Positions 1 to 7,283 of a stretch of 15,955 nucleotides of DNA are shown one piece after another. The notes beneath the pieces were generated by a model that did no database searches, was not told where the DNA came from, and saw only the letters and a program-made list of their open reading frames with translations. This stretch comes from Bacillota bacterium (GTDB taxonomy: Bacteria > Bacillota > Bacilli > Alicyclobacillales > SLC66), in contig JAJZZT010000399.1 in the NCBI GenBank assembly GCA_021797415.1, positions 1 to 15,955 of the forward strand, read 5' to 3'. The position numbers were made by a program, and so were the translations under genes. Position 1 is the stretch's first letter. Each line of letters starts with the position of its first letter.

Positions 1-13
1 ATGACTCCGCCAG

Positions 14-48
14 CGCCGGAGAGTTCTGCCCCCTTTTTGAACAACCTC
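14..48. repeat. Solo IS right-end remnant (copy A)
   Basis: The terminal core CTTTTTGAACAACCTC lies at 33-48. The preceding bases (from about 14) closely match those before the related end at 6362-6377, including the shared string GAGTTCTGCC or its near match. The orientation puts the body of the element to the left, outside the window. The core is the inverse of GAGGTTGTTCAAAAAG and differs little from the ends of the IS at 4263-5645, so it is probably a terminus of a related IS1182-like element. Whether a full element lies to the left cannot be seen. Confidence 0.6.
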
Positions 49-174
49 TTTCAGGGGGATCGTCGCGGGGTCCACGATTTCCGTCGCGAACGCGCCAGCG
101 TGGGCAATATGGGATACTATAGAATTGCGAGCAGGATTGCAAACAGGAATTGCGCGTACATGGAGCGAAAGACC

Positions 175-639
175 GTGAACAACAGAGCCATCTACGTTGC
201 GATGGTATTGGTGGCAAGCAGTTGCTGCGGCATCGTCACACCGCTGATGAAAGTTGCCCATCAGCACGGCTTCACGGTAGGCGACGTAACCGACTCACAA
301 TATGCCATGGCATCCGTTTTATTGTGGGCCATTGCGGTGTTTTGGAGGAAAGGGGCAAGGATTCCGTTGAAGCAATGGGTTCTGCTCATGGTACTCGGGA
401 TGGTCGGCGCTGGTACGAGTTATACGGATTTGTAGACACGCAAATATCGGCCCCGTTGCGATCGGCCATGGTCATGACCGTCTCGGCCCTGGCGATTATG
501 CTCGCTTTCCCGCCAACATACCTGGTATCGGGCGCGCTTGGCAATGGCCTGTGGTTTTATGGGGGACTCATCGCGCTGTTTTATCAAGCGATTTCAGTGG
601 TGCTTTCACTGATTGCCATTCCACGTATTGGTGGACGTG
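175..639 (+). pseudogene. EamA/DMT-family transporter, internally deleted and frameshifted
   Basis: A GTG at 175 with GGAG at 162-165 starts a membrane protein (VNNRAIYVAMVLVASS...). It has two hydrophobic helices up to GMVGAGTSY and then stops at 433-435. A second EamA-like stretch resumes in another frame from about 450 (APLRSAMVMTVSALAIML) and runs to IPRIGGR near 635. Intact EamA (drug/metabolite) transporters have about 300 residues and ten helices. About 100 central residues and the last helices are missing, so the gene is dead. The substrate cannot be told. It begins about 125 bp after an IS end, suggesting IS-associated deletion. An ATG at 160 is an alternative start. Confidence 0.7.
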
Positions 640-723
640 TCCAAGGGGCGTGTCCCGCTCAAAATTCAGATACCCTTGGGCGGATATCAATACCTGTTGA
701 CTACAGGCAGAGAATCATCCTGA
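619..723 (+). other. Possible C-terminal tail of a lost operon gene
   Basis: In the frame starting at 619 there is a protein-like stretch (VDVSKGRVPLKIQIPLGGYQ, then YLLTTGRESS) ending in TGA at 721-723, only 13 bp before the FG-GAP gene. The alternating hydrophobic pattern resembles beta strands. It overlaps the end of the EamA remnant in another frame, so the junction between the two must lie around 610-640. I infer that it is the surviving end of a gene that once preceded the FG-GAP gene in the same operon. The family is not recognised. Confidence 0.25.
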
Positions 724-736
724 AAGCGGTGAACAA

Positions 737-1828
737 ATGACGATCGCCTTTCAAAAACGTCTGATCGACAAGGGAAAGTATGAAGCATGCGCCGTCTTCG
801 ATGTGAACAACGATGGGTACCTGGACATCGTCAGCGGCGAATACTGGCACGAGGGGCCAGACTTCCAACGAAAGCACAAAATCTGCGATGTGCTCGCCGT
901 GGACCAATACCACGACGACTTCTCGGATTATCCCATGGACGTGGACGGCGATGGCTTTCTCGACATCATCACGGGCGCTTGGTGGGGACAGACGCTGCGG
1001 TGGCGCCGTAATCCGGGCCACAGCCTGCGAGAGTGGGACGTGATCGACGTCGACTGTTGCGGCTCGATTGAGACCATCCGGTTTTACGATATTGACAGTT
1101 GCGGAACGCCTGAAATTTTCCCCAATACGCCGGGTGGACCGCAGGCGTTTTATAAATTGGCGCAAGATGATCAGGGTCGAGGAACCGGCCACTTTACAAA
1201 ACATATCATCGGCGATATGCAACACAGCGGTCACGGTATGGGATTTGGAGATGTCAATGGGGATGGACGGATGGACGTCCTGCTGGCGCAAGGTTGGTTG
1301 GAACAACCGCAAGACCCATTTCAAACGCCGTGGACGTTTCACAACGAGTTTGCTCTGGGTTCTGCCAGCGTCCCCATCATCGGGTATGATGTCACGGGCA
1401 ATGGGTTGTGCGACCTCATTGTCGGGCAAGCGCACGATTATGGCCTCGACTGGTGGGAACAACGCCTGGACAAGAACGGCGAGAGAACGTGGATCAGGCA
1501 CGAAATCGATCCAACCTGCTCGCAGTATCACGACTTGTGGTTGGCCGATCTGGACGGCGACGGCGAACCGGAACTGGTCACCGGCAAGCGCTACCGCGCG
1601 CATAACGGTCATGATCCCGGCGCCGACGATCCACTTGGCATCTACTATTTCAAGATCAACCGGGGCAAGTTTGAAAAACATGTGATCGACTTCGGTCCCG
1701 CGGACAGGGCGTCAGGGTGTGGTATCTATTTCTGGGTGCAGGATATTACCGGAAACGGATATCCTGACATCGTGGCGCCGGGGAAAGACGGGCTGTATCT
1801 GTTTGAAAATCTGGGAGTCCAGGAGTGA
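737..1828 (+). CDS. FG-GAP/VCBS repeat seven-bladed beta-propeller protein
   Basis: A 363-residue protein with seven regularly spaced Asp-rich motifs of the FG-GAP/VCBS type: DVNNDGYLD (22-30), DVDGDGFLD (68-76), DIDSCGTPE (118-126), DVNGDGRMD (172-180), DVTGNGLCD (218-226), DLDGDGEPE (271-279) and DITGNGYPD (336-344). The D-x-[DN]-x-[DN]-G pattern is a calcium-binding loop in this fold, and seven copies predict a seven-bladed propeller. Blades 3, 5 and 7 have weakened loops. There is no signal peptide, so it is probably cytoplasmic, which is unusual because many FG-GAP proteins are secreted. The ribosome binding site (AAAGCGGTG) is weak. It lies 9 bp before a Gfo/Idh/MocA dehydrogenase gene, suggesting a carbohydrate-related role. 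The exact function is unknown. Confidence 0.85.
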   Translation: MTIAFQKRLIDKGKYEACAVFDVNNDGYLDIVSGEYWHEGPDFQRKHKICDVLAVDQYHDDFSDYPMDVDGDGFLDIITGAWWGQTLRWRRNPGHSLREWDVIDVDCCGSIETIRFYDIDSCGTPEIFPNTPGGPQAFYKLAQDDQGRGTGHFTKHIIGDMQHSGHGMGFGDVNGDGRMDVLLAQGWLEQPQDPFQTPWTFHNEFALGSASVPIIGYDVTGNGLCDLIVGQAHDYGLDWWEQRLDKNGERTWIRHEIDPTCSQYHDLWLADLDGDGEPELVTGKRYRAHNGHDPGADDPLGIYYFKINRGKFEKHVIDFGPADRASGCGIYFWVQDITGNGYPDIVAPGKDGLYLFENLGVQE

Positions 1829-1837
1829 GACCCGCGG

Positions 1838-2890
1838 ATGAACAAACTGCGAATCGGCTTTGTGGGTGTCGGCGGCATGGGACAGATGGCCCATCTTTCG
1901 AATTATTCCGTGCTGGCCGCACTGGGTCAGTGTGAACTGGTCGCGCTCGCGGAGCCCAAAATCGAACTGGCCCACAGGGTGTCCCGTCGCTACGGTGTTC
2001 CGAAGGTCTACCGTGACCACACCGAACTGCTGGAAGGCGGGGGTGTGGACGCGATTGTCGCCCCGCAGCCCTATCGCCGTCACAGCATCATCGTCCCCGG
2101 CCTCCTGCGCGCTGGCATTCCGGTATTTACCGAGAAGCCGTTGACACTGTCGGTCGAGGCCGGAGAACAATTGGTCGAATTGGGCGACCGCCTGCAAGTC
2201 TTGCATATGGTCGGGTATCACAAGCGATCCGATCCCGCCGTCGAATACGCGAAGGCCGTCGTGGACGAATGGAAAGTCTCGCAGGAATACGGACGGTTGC
2301 GCTACATCCGTGTCACCATGCCTCCGGGCGACTGGATGGGCGGCGCAGACAGACCGCTCATGACCGACGAACCCGCGCCGCCGGCGGAACTCGAGCCCAT
2401 GCCGACCGACATGGATGAGCCAACGGCGCGCGCGTATGACTCGTTTGTCAACTACTACATCCATCAAGTCAATCTCATTCGCCACTTCCTGGGCGAAGAA
2501 TATCAATTGCGCTACGCCGATCCGTCCGGTGTCTTACTGGTTGGCGAAAGCAAGAGCGGCGTGTGCGTCACGCTCGAGATGGCGCCCTACAGTACGACCA
2601 CGGAATGGCACGAACAGATTTTGATCGCCTTTGAAAAGGGTTATATCAACGTGAGTCTTCCCGCCCCGTTGGTCAGGCAACAAGCGGGCGAGGTAACGGT
2701 GATGCGCGACAACGGGCGCGGGGCTCCCGTCACGGAGCGGCCGCACATGCCCAACCGCTCGGCCATGCGGCAACAGGCCAGCAACTTTATCGCCGCGGCA
2801 CAGGGCGAAAAACCCGCTCCCTGCACGGCGAGAGAGGCTCTCGAGGACCTGAGGATCGCTCGCGCTTACATCCACATGGTGCGCGGATAA
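1838..2890 (+). CDS. Gfo/Idh/MocA family NAD(P)-dependent oxidoreductase
   Basis: A 350-residue protein, the usual length for the family. The N-terminal Rossmann fold starts MNKLRIGFVGVGGMGQ, with the GxGxxG dinucleotide-binding loop near residues 9-15. The family signature EKP is at 99-101 (FTEKPLTLS), where Lys is the usual catalytic/NAD-contact residue. A His at about 209 (NYYIHQVNLIRHFLG) sits where the family places its catalytic His. The C-terminal alpha/beta domain runs from about 125 to the end. Such enzymes oxidise or reduce sugars, inositols or related polyols, but the substrate cannot be read from sequence. GGAG at 1822-1825 lies in the end of the upstream gene, with a long 12-bp spacing. 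It is co-oriented with the FG-GAP gene and probably co-transcribed. Confidence 0.9.
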   Translation: MNKLRIGFVGVGGMGQMAHLSNYSVLAALGQCELVALAEPKIELAHRVSRRYGVPKVYRDHTELLEGGGVDAIVAPQPYRRHSIIVPGLLRAGIPVFTEKPLTLSVEAGEQLVELGDRLQVLHMVGYHKRSDPAVEYAKAVVDEWKVSQEYGRLRYIRVTMPPGDWMGGADRPLMTDEPAPPAELEPMPTDMDEPTARAYDSFVNYYIHQVNLIRHFLGEEYQLRYADPSGVLLVGESKSGVCVTLEMAPYSTTTEWHEQILIAFEKGYINVSLPAPLVRQQAGEVTVMRDNGRGAPVTERPHMPNRSAMRQQASNFIAAAQGEKPAPCTAREALEDLRIARAYIHMVRG

Positions 2891-3008
2891 ACAATTGACA
2901 GGACTCGAACAGGCTGCACAAGGACGCGGCCCTCTTGGCCTTCGCACAGGACGCCCGTCTCTCGCGTGCGTGATCGTTTCATGTTCGGGCTGCCTGATGC
3001 ATTGTGAC

Positions 3009-3572
3009 CTATCGTGCGCTGGGCGATAGAAAACCTCTCTCCACAGTCCATGAATCCAGATCGACAACGGACAGATCGGGCATGCGGATAGACCGCCATT
3101 CCTCAACCGACATGCGCCTTTTTAAAATGTGGCTGAACAGCACGGTCAAGATCCGTCCGTGTGAAACGATCGCGACGGACGTTCCGTGTTCATCGCGAAC
3201 AATGCCTTGAACACAATGGACGATGCGCTCTGTTGCGGCGTTCCAGTCTTCAAACTCTGGATCGTGAGAGCCGGCAAGGTATGCCCCTACCCGACATATG
3301 AACTCTTCGCCAGGTTGGATAGTCGGAATTCCGAGTTCTCGAAGGTCATCCGCCACTCTTGTTGGAATGCCCGACACTTCGCTCACGATCTTCGCCGTAG
3401 CGACAGCTTTGTTTTCTGGACTGTGATAAATCCGGGAAACGCCACTCCAAGACTCTTGCGCGGCGAGTGCTCTGGTTGCCTGAACTCCTTCAGTCGAAAC
3501 AGTCCAATCGGCAGGCGGAATGTCAAAATCCATGATGGTTGCTGCATGGCGGATAACAAACATCTTTGGCAT
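3009..3572 (-). CDS. Histidine phosphatase superfamily (phosphoglycerate mutase-like) protein
   Basis: A 187-residue protein. The branch-1 histidine phosphatase motif VIRHAAT is near the N terminus (phosphohistidine His9). A conserved SPENKAVATA segment near residue 51 has Lys where Arg is common. An acidic LRELG lies near 80, and the second active-site His is in VSHGRIL (about 138). Family members dephosphorylate sugar phosphates, nucleotides or proteins; the substrate is unknown. The ATG at 3572 is preferred over the GTG at 3584, because the AAGAAGG ribosome site sits too close to the GTG but about 11 bp from the ATG. It is co-oriented with the Nudix gene 126 bp upstream and may share its transcript. 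Confidence 0.85.
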   Translation of the reverse strand: MPKMFVIRHAATIMDFDIPPADWTVSTEGVQATRALAAQESWSGVSRIYHSPENKAVATAKIVSEVSGIPTRVADDLRELGIPTIQPGEEFICRVGAYLAGSHDPEFEDWNAATERIVHCVQGIVRDEHGTSVAIVSHGRILTVLFSHILKRRMSVEEWRSIRMPDLSVVDLDSWTVERGFLSPSAR

Positions 3573-3585
3573 CTCGCGCGCCACC

Positions 3586-3625
3586 TTCTTGATTACGCCG
3601 TGATCTTCTTGATTATGCTGTGATC
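3586..3625. repeat. Two-copy 20-bp tandem repeat duplicating a ribosome-site sequence
   Basis: Units 3586-3605 and 3606-3625 (TTCTTGATTACGCCGTGATC and TTCTTGATTATGCTGTGATC) differ at two positions. Read on the - strand, each contributes an AATCAAGAAG block. The proximal copy forms the ribosome binding site of the histidine phosphatase gene, so the duplication lies directly in its translation initiation region. Confidence 0.75.
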
Positions 3626-3698
3626 ACCCACGTTTCGCACGCTCAGGCAGCCAGGCGTTCAGCCGTCCTGCTCGGATGGCGAGTGGAGGACGAGCCGT

Positions 3699-4208
3699 TC
3701 ACGATGAGCACATCGGTTCGGTGCGCATCCACTCCCTGACTTCACGCAGTGCGGGTCGCAAAGGTGGACTGATGGACTTGGCGTCAGGCAGTTCGCTCAA
3801 GGAAAAGAATTTGACCTCGTGGCTCTCGCCACTCACCGCCAGTGTCCCATGATGGGCCTTGCACAGATAGACGAGCGTGACATTGTGCACCTGATCGCCG
3901 TTTGGATACTCGTAAAACAATTCCGGTCCCGAATAGACGCCAAAGAGAGAAAGATCGTCACACCGCAGGCCCGTCTCTTCGAACAGTTCGCGCCGTGCGC
4001 TCTCCTCCACCGTCTCGCCCGGCTCGTGAACGCCTCCGGGCAACCCCCAGGCGTGATTGTCCGCTCTGCGCTCCAGCAATAAACGTCCATGGCCATCCAT
4101 CACCGCCACACAAGCGCCGACGAGAAGGAGCGGCCGCCGGCCCACATACTTTCGCATCTCTCCTACATAATCGCTCAAAGACGCCTTCTCCTCGCCGCTC
4201 TTCGTCAT
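3699..4208 (-). CDS. Nudix hydrolase (Nudix no. 1)
   Basis: A 169-residue protein with a complete Nudix box at about 59-81: G-x5-E-x7-REL-FEE-TGL (GGVHEPGETVEESARRELFE), preceded by GRLLLERRADNHAWGLPGG. The N-terminal segment LSDYVGEMRKYVGRRPLLL is typical of a Bacillus-type Nudix subgroup that cleaves nucleoside-diphosphate-linked substrates such as ADP-ribose or NTPs; the real substrate is unknown. The frame stays open upstream to 4376, but that part runs into IS sequence, so the ATG at 4208 is the likely start. The ribosome site is weak. An IS inserted 46-54 bp upstream of this start may have altered its expression. Confidence 0.9.
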   Translation of the reverse strand: MTKSGEEKASLSDYVGEMRKYVGRRPLLLVGACVAVMDGHGRLLLERRADNHAWGLPGGVHEPGETVEESARRELFEETGLRCDDLSLFGVYSGPELFYEYPNGDQVHNVTLVYLCKAHHGTLAVSGESHEVKFFSLSELPDAKSISPPLRPALREVREWMRTEPMCSS

Positions 4209-4228
4209 ACTGTAAACTCGGATGCCCC

Positions 4229-4237
4229 ATGATACCA
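4229..4237 (-). promoter_or_regulatory. Possible extended -10 promoter of Nudix no. 1
   Basis: Read on the - strand, TGGTATCAT matches an extended -10 (TGn plus a TATAAT-like hexamer), 20 bp before the ATG at 4208. No good -35 is visible, as is common for extended -10 promoters. It lies between the gene and the IS insertion, so it would survive the insertion. Confidence 0.3.
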
Positions 4238-4253
4238 TTTGTCCGTTGCGTAT

Positions 4254-4261
4254 CTCTATAA
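4254..4261. repeat. Left copy of putative target-site duplication
   Basis: CTCTATAA directly precedes the left end of the IS. The same octamer recurs at 5643-5650 at the right end, where its first three bases overlap the inverted repeat. The true duplication is therefore 5-8 bp and its boundary is ambiguous. Confidence 0.5.
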
Positions 4262-4262
4262 T

Positions 4263-4278
4263 GAGGCTGTTCAAAAAG
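4263..4278 (+). repeat. Left terminal inverted repeat of the IS
   Basis: GAGGCTGTTCAAAAAG, matching the inverse of the right end at 15 of 16 positions. Confidence 0.8.
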
Positions 4279-4462
4279 CCCGACTTTAGTTCTGTTGTAA
4301 CAGCTTGATTCACCAGGTGAGACCCCACTATTGGTAATTGGAGGGTCGCAAGTTGTGTTGTGGCCTTTCCTTGCACTGCTCACTTCACCAGTGGCGAAAT
4401 GTGGACAGACCGATCCCGTGCCAAAGCTTGTTATTCCTCTTATTGGTGTATATTCGTGAACG

Positions 4463-5548
4463 TTACCCCGCCCACGGCAACGACATCTGCTCCGCTTGTA
4501 TCTCCTCCAGCTTCTTAATGTTCGCGACATGAATCTGCGGCAAGACAGTCGCCCTGACGTGCTGAATCATCCGTTCCACCAACCGGAACGCATCCCGCAG
4601 GATAAACCATTTCTCTACCCGTTTGGTTTCCCTCACCGGCACCTTCTTGCGCTTCATGACGGAGGTCAATGGATTCGACTCTTGCGCAAACGCGAGTTCC
4701 ACCTGTTTGCGGAATTTCAACATCTGCTCTTGCAGCATGCTGTCCTGTGGCACCGGTCCGTGAAAGAGGGGATTTCCCTCGAAGGAATACAAACTGTTGA
4801 TCGCAAAGACCTTGCAGAGGACAGGCAGCGCACAACACAGGGTCACCACGAAACCAGGCGGTATGGGTATCTCGGTCAAATCCATCGAACACGAGGGCAT
4901 GTCCTTGCTCGCATTCCGGGTTTCCCTTCGAGGAGCAATGCTCCGGAATGACGGTGTTTTTCTTGATTCCCGTCACCACCGCCACATCGTGACAGGGTAA
5001 CGCCACCTTCTGGTCTTTCGCGTCCAAGTAACCCAAGTCGGCCACCAGATAGTCGACCTCTGCAGTCCCTCGATTTTCTTCATCATGTCAATCAGCGGCA
5101 GCATGACTTTGACATCCGTCGTGTCATTGGGCAGAATAATCGAGAAAAGGACAAGCGGCCCTTTGGGGCTGGGGCAGACAATCGAATGCTTGCGATATCC
5201 GATGAAAAACTTGTTCTGTTTGGCCTTCGTTCGCTGCACACCGCAGGTGGCGTCTGGATCGGAATACGTCTTCTCACAGTCACACTGACTTCGATCCGGA
5301 CAGCCACAGCGTTTATGCTTATACCCGTTGACATTGGCCCAAACCGGCCTGGAATCCATACCGGTGAGAGTCGGTTGCAGAAAGTCCTTCCGTTTCAGGG
5401 CTTGAGCGATGAGGTCGATGAGGATCGAATAAAACAACTCGGCACTGACTTTCGTACGAAAATGGCTCAGGCTGCTGTGGGCCGGCACCTTTTCGATGTC
5501 GGGCACGCCGATAAAATTGCGCCATGCTTGATTTTTCGGTTTCTTCAA
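4463..5548 (-). pseudogene. IS1182-like DDE transposase, truncated, two frameshifts
   Basis: Three pieces read in order on the - strand. Piece one (5548 to about 5060) begins with a DUF772-like segment (WRNFIGVPDIEKVPAHSSLS, HFRTKV) and has MDSRPVWANVN, a likely first catalytic Asp, plus a Cys-rich CGCPDRSQCDC insert. Piece two (about 5055 to 4870) has VDYLVADLGYLDAKD, a likely second Asp. Piece three (about 4900 to 4463) has FRKQVELAFAQE, a candidate for the catalytic Glu, and ends SLPWAG. Frameshifts lie near 5050 and 4880. The first ~80 residues expected before the DUF772 segment are missing; a stop interrupts the frame just upstream (MHTREKWKYHYTH then stop). Not functional. Confidence 0.85.
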
Positions 5549-5629
5549 TGCGTCTTTGGTTTAATGGGTGTAGTGGTACTTCCATTTTTCGCGGGTGTGC
5601 ATTTTTGTTTTCCATCCGAGATTTATGAC

Positions 5630-5645
5630 CTTTTTGAACAGGCTC
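5630..5645 (-). repeat. Right terminal inverted repeat of the IS
   Basis: CTTTTTGAACAGGCTC, the inverse of the left end with one mismatch at the fourth base from the tip. Confidence 0.8.
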
Positions 5646-5650
5646 TATAA
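5643..5650. repeat. Right copy of putative target-site duplication
   Basis: CTCTATAA, identical to 4254-4261 on the other side of the IS. It overlaps the last three bases of the inverted repeat. Confidence 0.5.
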
Positions 5651-5669
5651 GTCAAGGGGGATACTGTCC

Positions 5670-6089
5670 GTGCCGAAGATAGACCATACATGCAGTGCCA
5701 GTGCTAAATTGCCAGATAACCTCAAAGACCAAATCGCATTTGTGGAAGAAGAGTTGAGGCAGGCGATGTTGGCCTCAGATGTAAATACGCTTAATCGGCT
5801 GATATCTGACGACCTTGTATTCACCGACCACCTCGGTCAGTTGCTTACCAAGCAATCTGATTTAGAGGTCCACCGTTCTGGCATCCTCAACTTCAGCACT
5901 CTTGAACCGTCCGAGCAGTTCCTCAAGGCTAACGATGAAATTGTTATTGTGTCAGTTCGTATGAAGACTTCAGGGACTTATTCTGGCGAGCCATTTACCA
6001 TCGACCTTCGGTTCACACGCATTTGGCAAAGGGCAGAGGGCAGAGGGTGGCGCGTTGTCGCGGGCCATAGTAGTGCAATCCAAGGTTAG
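5670..6089 (+). CDS. NTF2-like (SnoaL/DUF4440 type) protein
   Basis: A 139-residue protein. Helices (LKDQIAFVEEELRQAMLASD) are followed by LNRLISDDLVFTDHLGQLLTKQSDL and later strands ending RFTRIWQRAEGRGWRVVAGHSS, the pattern of small cone-shaped DUF4440/NTF2-like domains. These act as small-molecule enzymes, binding proteins or resistance factors; no substrate can be named. The GTG at 5670 is chosen because AAGGGGG (5654-5660) lies 9 bp upstream. The frame extends back into the IS, but that is IS sequence. The IS ends just 8 bp before the ribosome site, so the native promoter has been cut away from the gene. Confidence 0.75.
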   Translation: MPKIDHTCSASAKLPDNLKDQIAFVEEELRQAMLASDVNTLNRLISDDLVFTDHLGQLLTKQSDLEVHRSGILNFSTLEPSEQFLKANDEIVIVSVRMKTSGTYSGEPFTIDLRFTRIWQRAEGRGWRVVAGHSSAIQG

Positions 6090-6265
6090 GGTTCCGGGAC
6101 CCGGCCTGCTGTCAGCAACCTGTCTCAATTCCCTGCGGAAATTCGGAATCCTGCCTGTTTGAATTGTGCTGATGTATGCGCATGAGACGAACCCTTCGAT
6201 TTCTTCTGATTGACCACACGCGAAAGCCCGTGGCCTGCAACAAAGATCCGGCTGAGCGCACTTTC

Positions 6266-6378
6266 GGAACCTGTTCAGAAAGTGGCCAGGTAATACAAGC
6301 GCAGTGTAAGGAAGCGAGCCCCTTGGCGCTGACGCGGCAATGCGCCGGGGAGTTCTGCCCCCTTTTTGGACAACCTCC
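6266..6378. mobile_element. MITE-like or internally deleted IS derivative (copy B)
   Basis: The left tip GAACCTGTTCAGAAAG (6267-6282) and the right tip CTTTTTGGACAACCTC (6362-6377) are imperfect inverted repeats, about 16 of 22 positions when extended. They bound about 111 bp with no transposase. The right arm and about 20 bp inward of it match copy A at 14-48. I infer a deletion derivative of the same IS type. No clear target duplication is seen. The right tip abuts the first readable codons of the SDR remnant, marking a breakpoint. Confidence 0.5.
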
Positions 6379-6950
6379 GCTCGCATACCGTATTCGGATT
6401 TGCCACGGGCAACGCCATGAACATGGTGCTGACGTTGTCTGCCTATGCCACCATCTGCAAGGAGCGTGGCCTGCCCTTTATTTTTCCGGGATCACAAACA
6501 CAGTGGAACGGATTGACCGATGTGACCGACGCCGAATTGGTCGGTGAGCAGATGATCTGGGCTGCAACCCACGAAACCGGACAGGATCAAGCGTTCAACG
6601 TTGCCAACGGCGATGTCTTTCGTTGGCGCTGGCTGTGGCCGCGCATCGCAGCTCATTTCGGGCTCGACTGGGAAGGATTCGATGGCGTGGCACGCCCTTT
6701 GGAGGCGCGTCTGGGTAACGCTGAGACGGCGGGCACTTGGCGAGCCATTGCCAGAAAGCGCAGATTGGTGGAACCGGACATCTCACGCATCGCCTCCTGG
6801 TGGCACTCTGACGCAGATCTCGGCCGCGAGATGGAATGCGTATCAGATATGAACATATCTCGCAAGGCGGGATTTCTGGGCTTTCGCGATAGCGCTGATA
6901 GTTTCTTCCGCTACGTGGAGTCCTATCGCACGGCTCGCATCATCCCGTGA
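6369..6950 (+). pseudogene. SDR/NAD-dependent epimerase-type protein, C-terminal half only
   Basis: About 190 codons, starting inside the IS end, give RSHTVFGFATGNAMNM, then FIFPGSQTQWNGLTDVTDAE, FNVANGDVFRWRWLWPRIAA, LVEPDISRIASWWHSDADLG, ECVSDMNISRKAGFLGF and the end RTARIIP. This matches the C-terminal part of extended short-chain dehydrogenases of the PRISE/epimerase-like type. The NAD-binding Rossmann part (GxxGxxG and YxxxK, about 170 residues) is absent, so it cannot be active. The true C terminus and stop (6948-6950) are intact. The break coincides with the tip of the IS-like element. Confidence 0.8.
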
Positions 6951-7283
6951 ATAACGCGAGTCGGTGCGTCGCCAGGACTCCCTCGGCTGGCTTCCCGTTC
7001 GTTGACCTCGCCGCGGCTTTCGCCACCGCCATGCCATGGCCGGGTCAATGGCATGGCCGATCGATTGGAGCGCCAATACCATCCCCGGAGGGCACGCTTT
7101 CCACGCTTGCGAGCTGCCTCCGTTCCCCGGCAAGACTCAGAGACTTGGGTGATCCTCACTCACGGGAGACCACGAGTTTCCACTGATGCCGCCGGCCTGA
7201 CACGTCTGCGCGAATTCGAAAGGGGACGATCCACCGCCAAGTTAAACAACGTAGGGGATTTACATAGAGGGGTGGAGTGAAAA
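6951..7283. other. Gene-free stretch with short inverted repeats
   Basis: No convincing coding frame. It contains GCCATGCC and GGCATGGC inverted arms near 7028-7055 and several GC-rich self-complementary patches. Read on the - strand, 6970-7130 has the flavour of structured intron RNA (GGTCAACGAACGG, AAGCCAGCCGAGG), possibly group II intron domain I debris, but this is weak. The last 20 bp hold the ribosome site (GGAG) of the next gene. Confidence 0.3.

Larger units (their letters stand above)
4262..5645 (-). mobile_element. Decayed IS1182-like insertion sequence
   Basis: An element of about 1.38 kb bounded by 16-bp inverted repeats (one mismatch) and flanked by CTCTATAA on both sides. It carries one transposase gene on the - strand that is 5'-truncated and frameshifted twice, so it cannot transpose by itself. 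About 185 bp of non-coding sequence lie between the left end and the transposase stop. Only about 95 bp separate the right end from the readable transposase start, too little for the missing N-terminal domain, so an internal deletion at that end is likely. Family assignment rests on the transposase domain pattern, not on a database match. Confidence 0.8.

Noticed and set aside
701..1681. A long open frame (about 326 codons) on the - strand opposite the FG-GAP gene
   Set aside because: The + strand protein has seven regular family motifs. The - strand frame has no recognisable domain and is a codon-bias shadow.
2906..2914. GAACAGGCT after the Gfo/Idh gene as another IS end
   Set aside because: Only nine bases match, the TTTTT run is absent and there is no partner end. 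Likely chance.
2920..2960. Hairpin GGCC-CTCTT-GGCC after the Gfo/Idh gene as a terminator
   Set aside because: Short stem and no T run on either strand.
3586..3625. The tandem repeat as a CRISPR or larger satellite array
   Set aside because: Only two adjoining units with no spacers.
4209..4376. N-terminal extension of Nudix no. 1 to 4376
   Set aside because: The added residues are encoded mostly by the IS end and have no Nudix-family similarity.
5595..5669. Start of the NTF2-like protein at 5595
   Set aside because: That part lies in the IS terminus. A GTG at 5670 with AAGGGGG at ideal spacing is much better.
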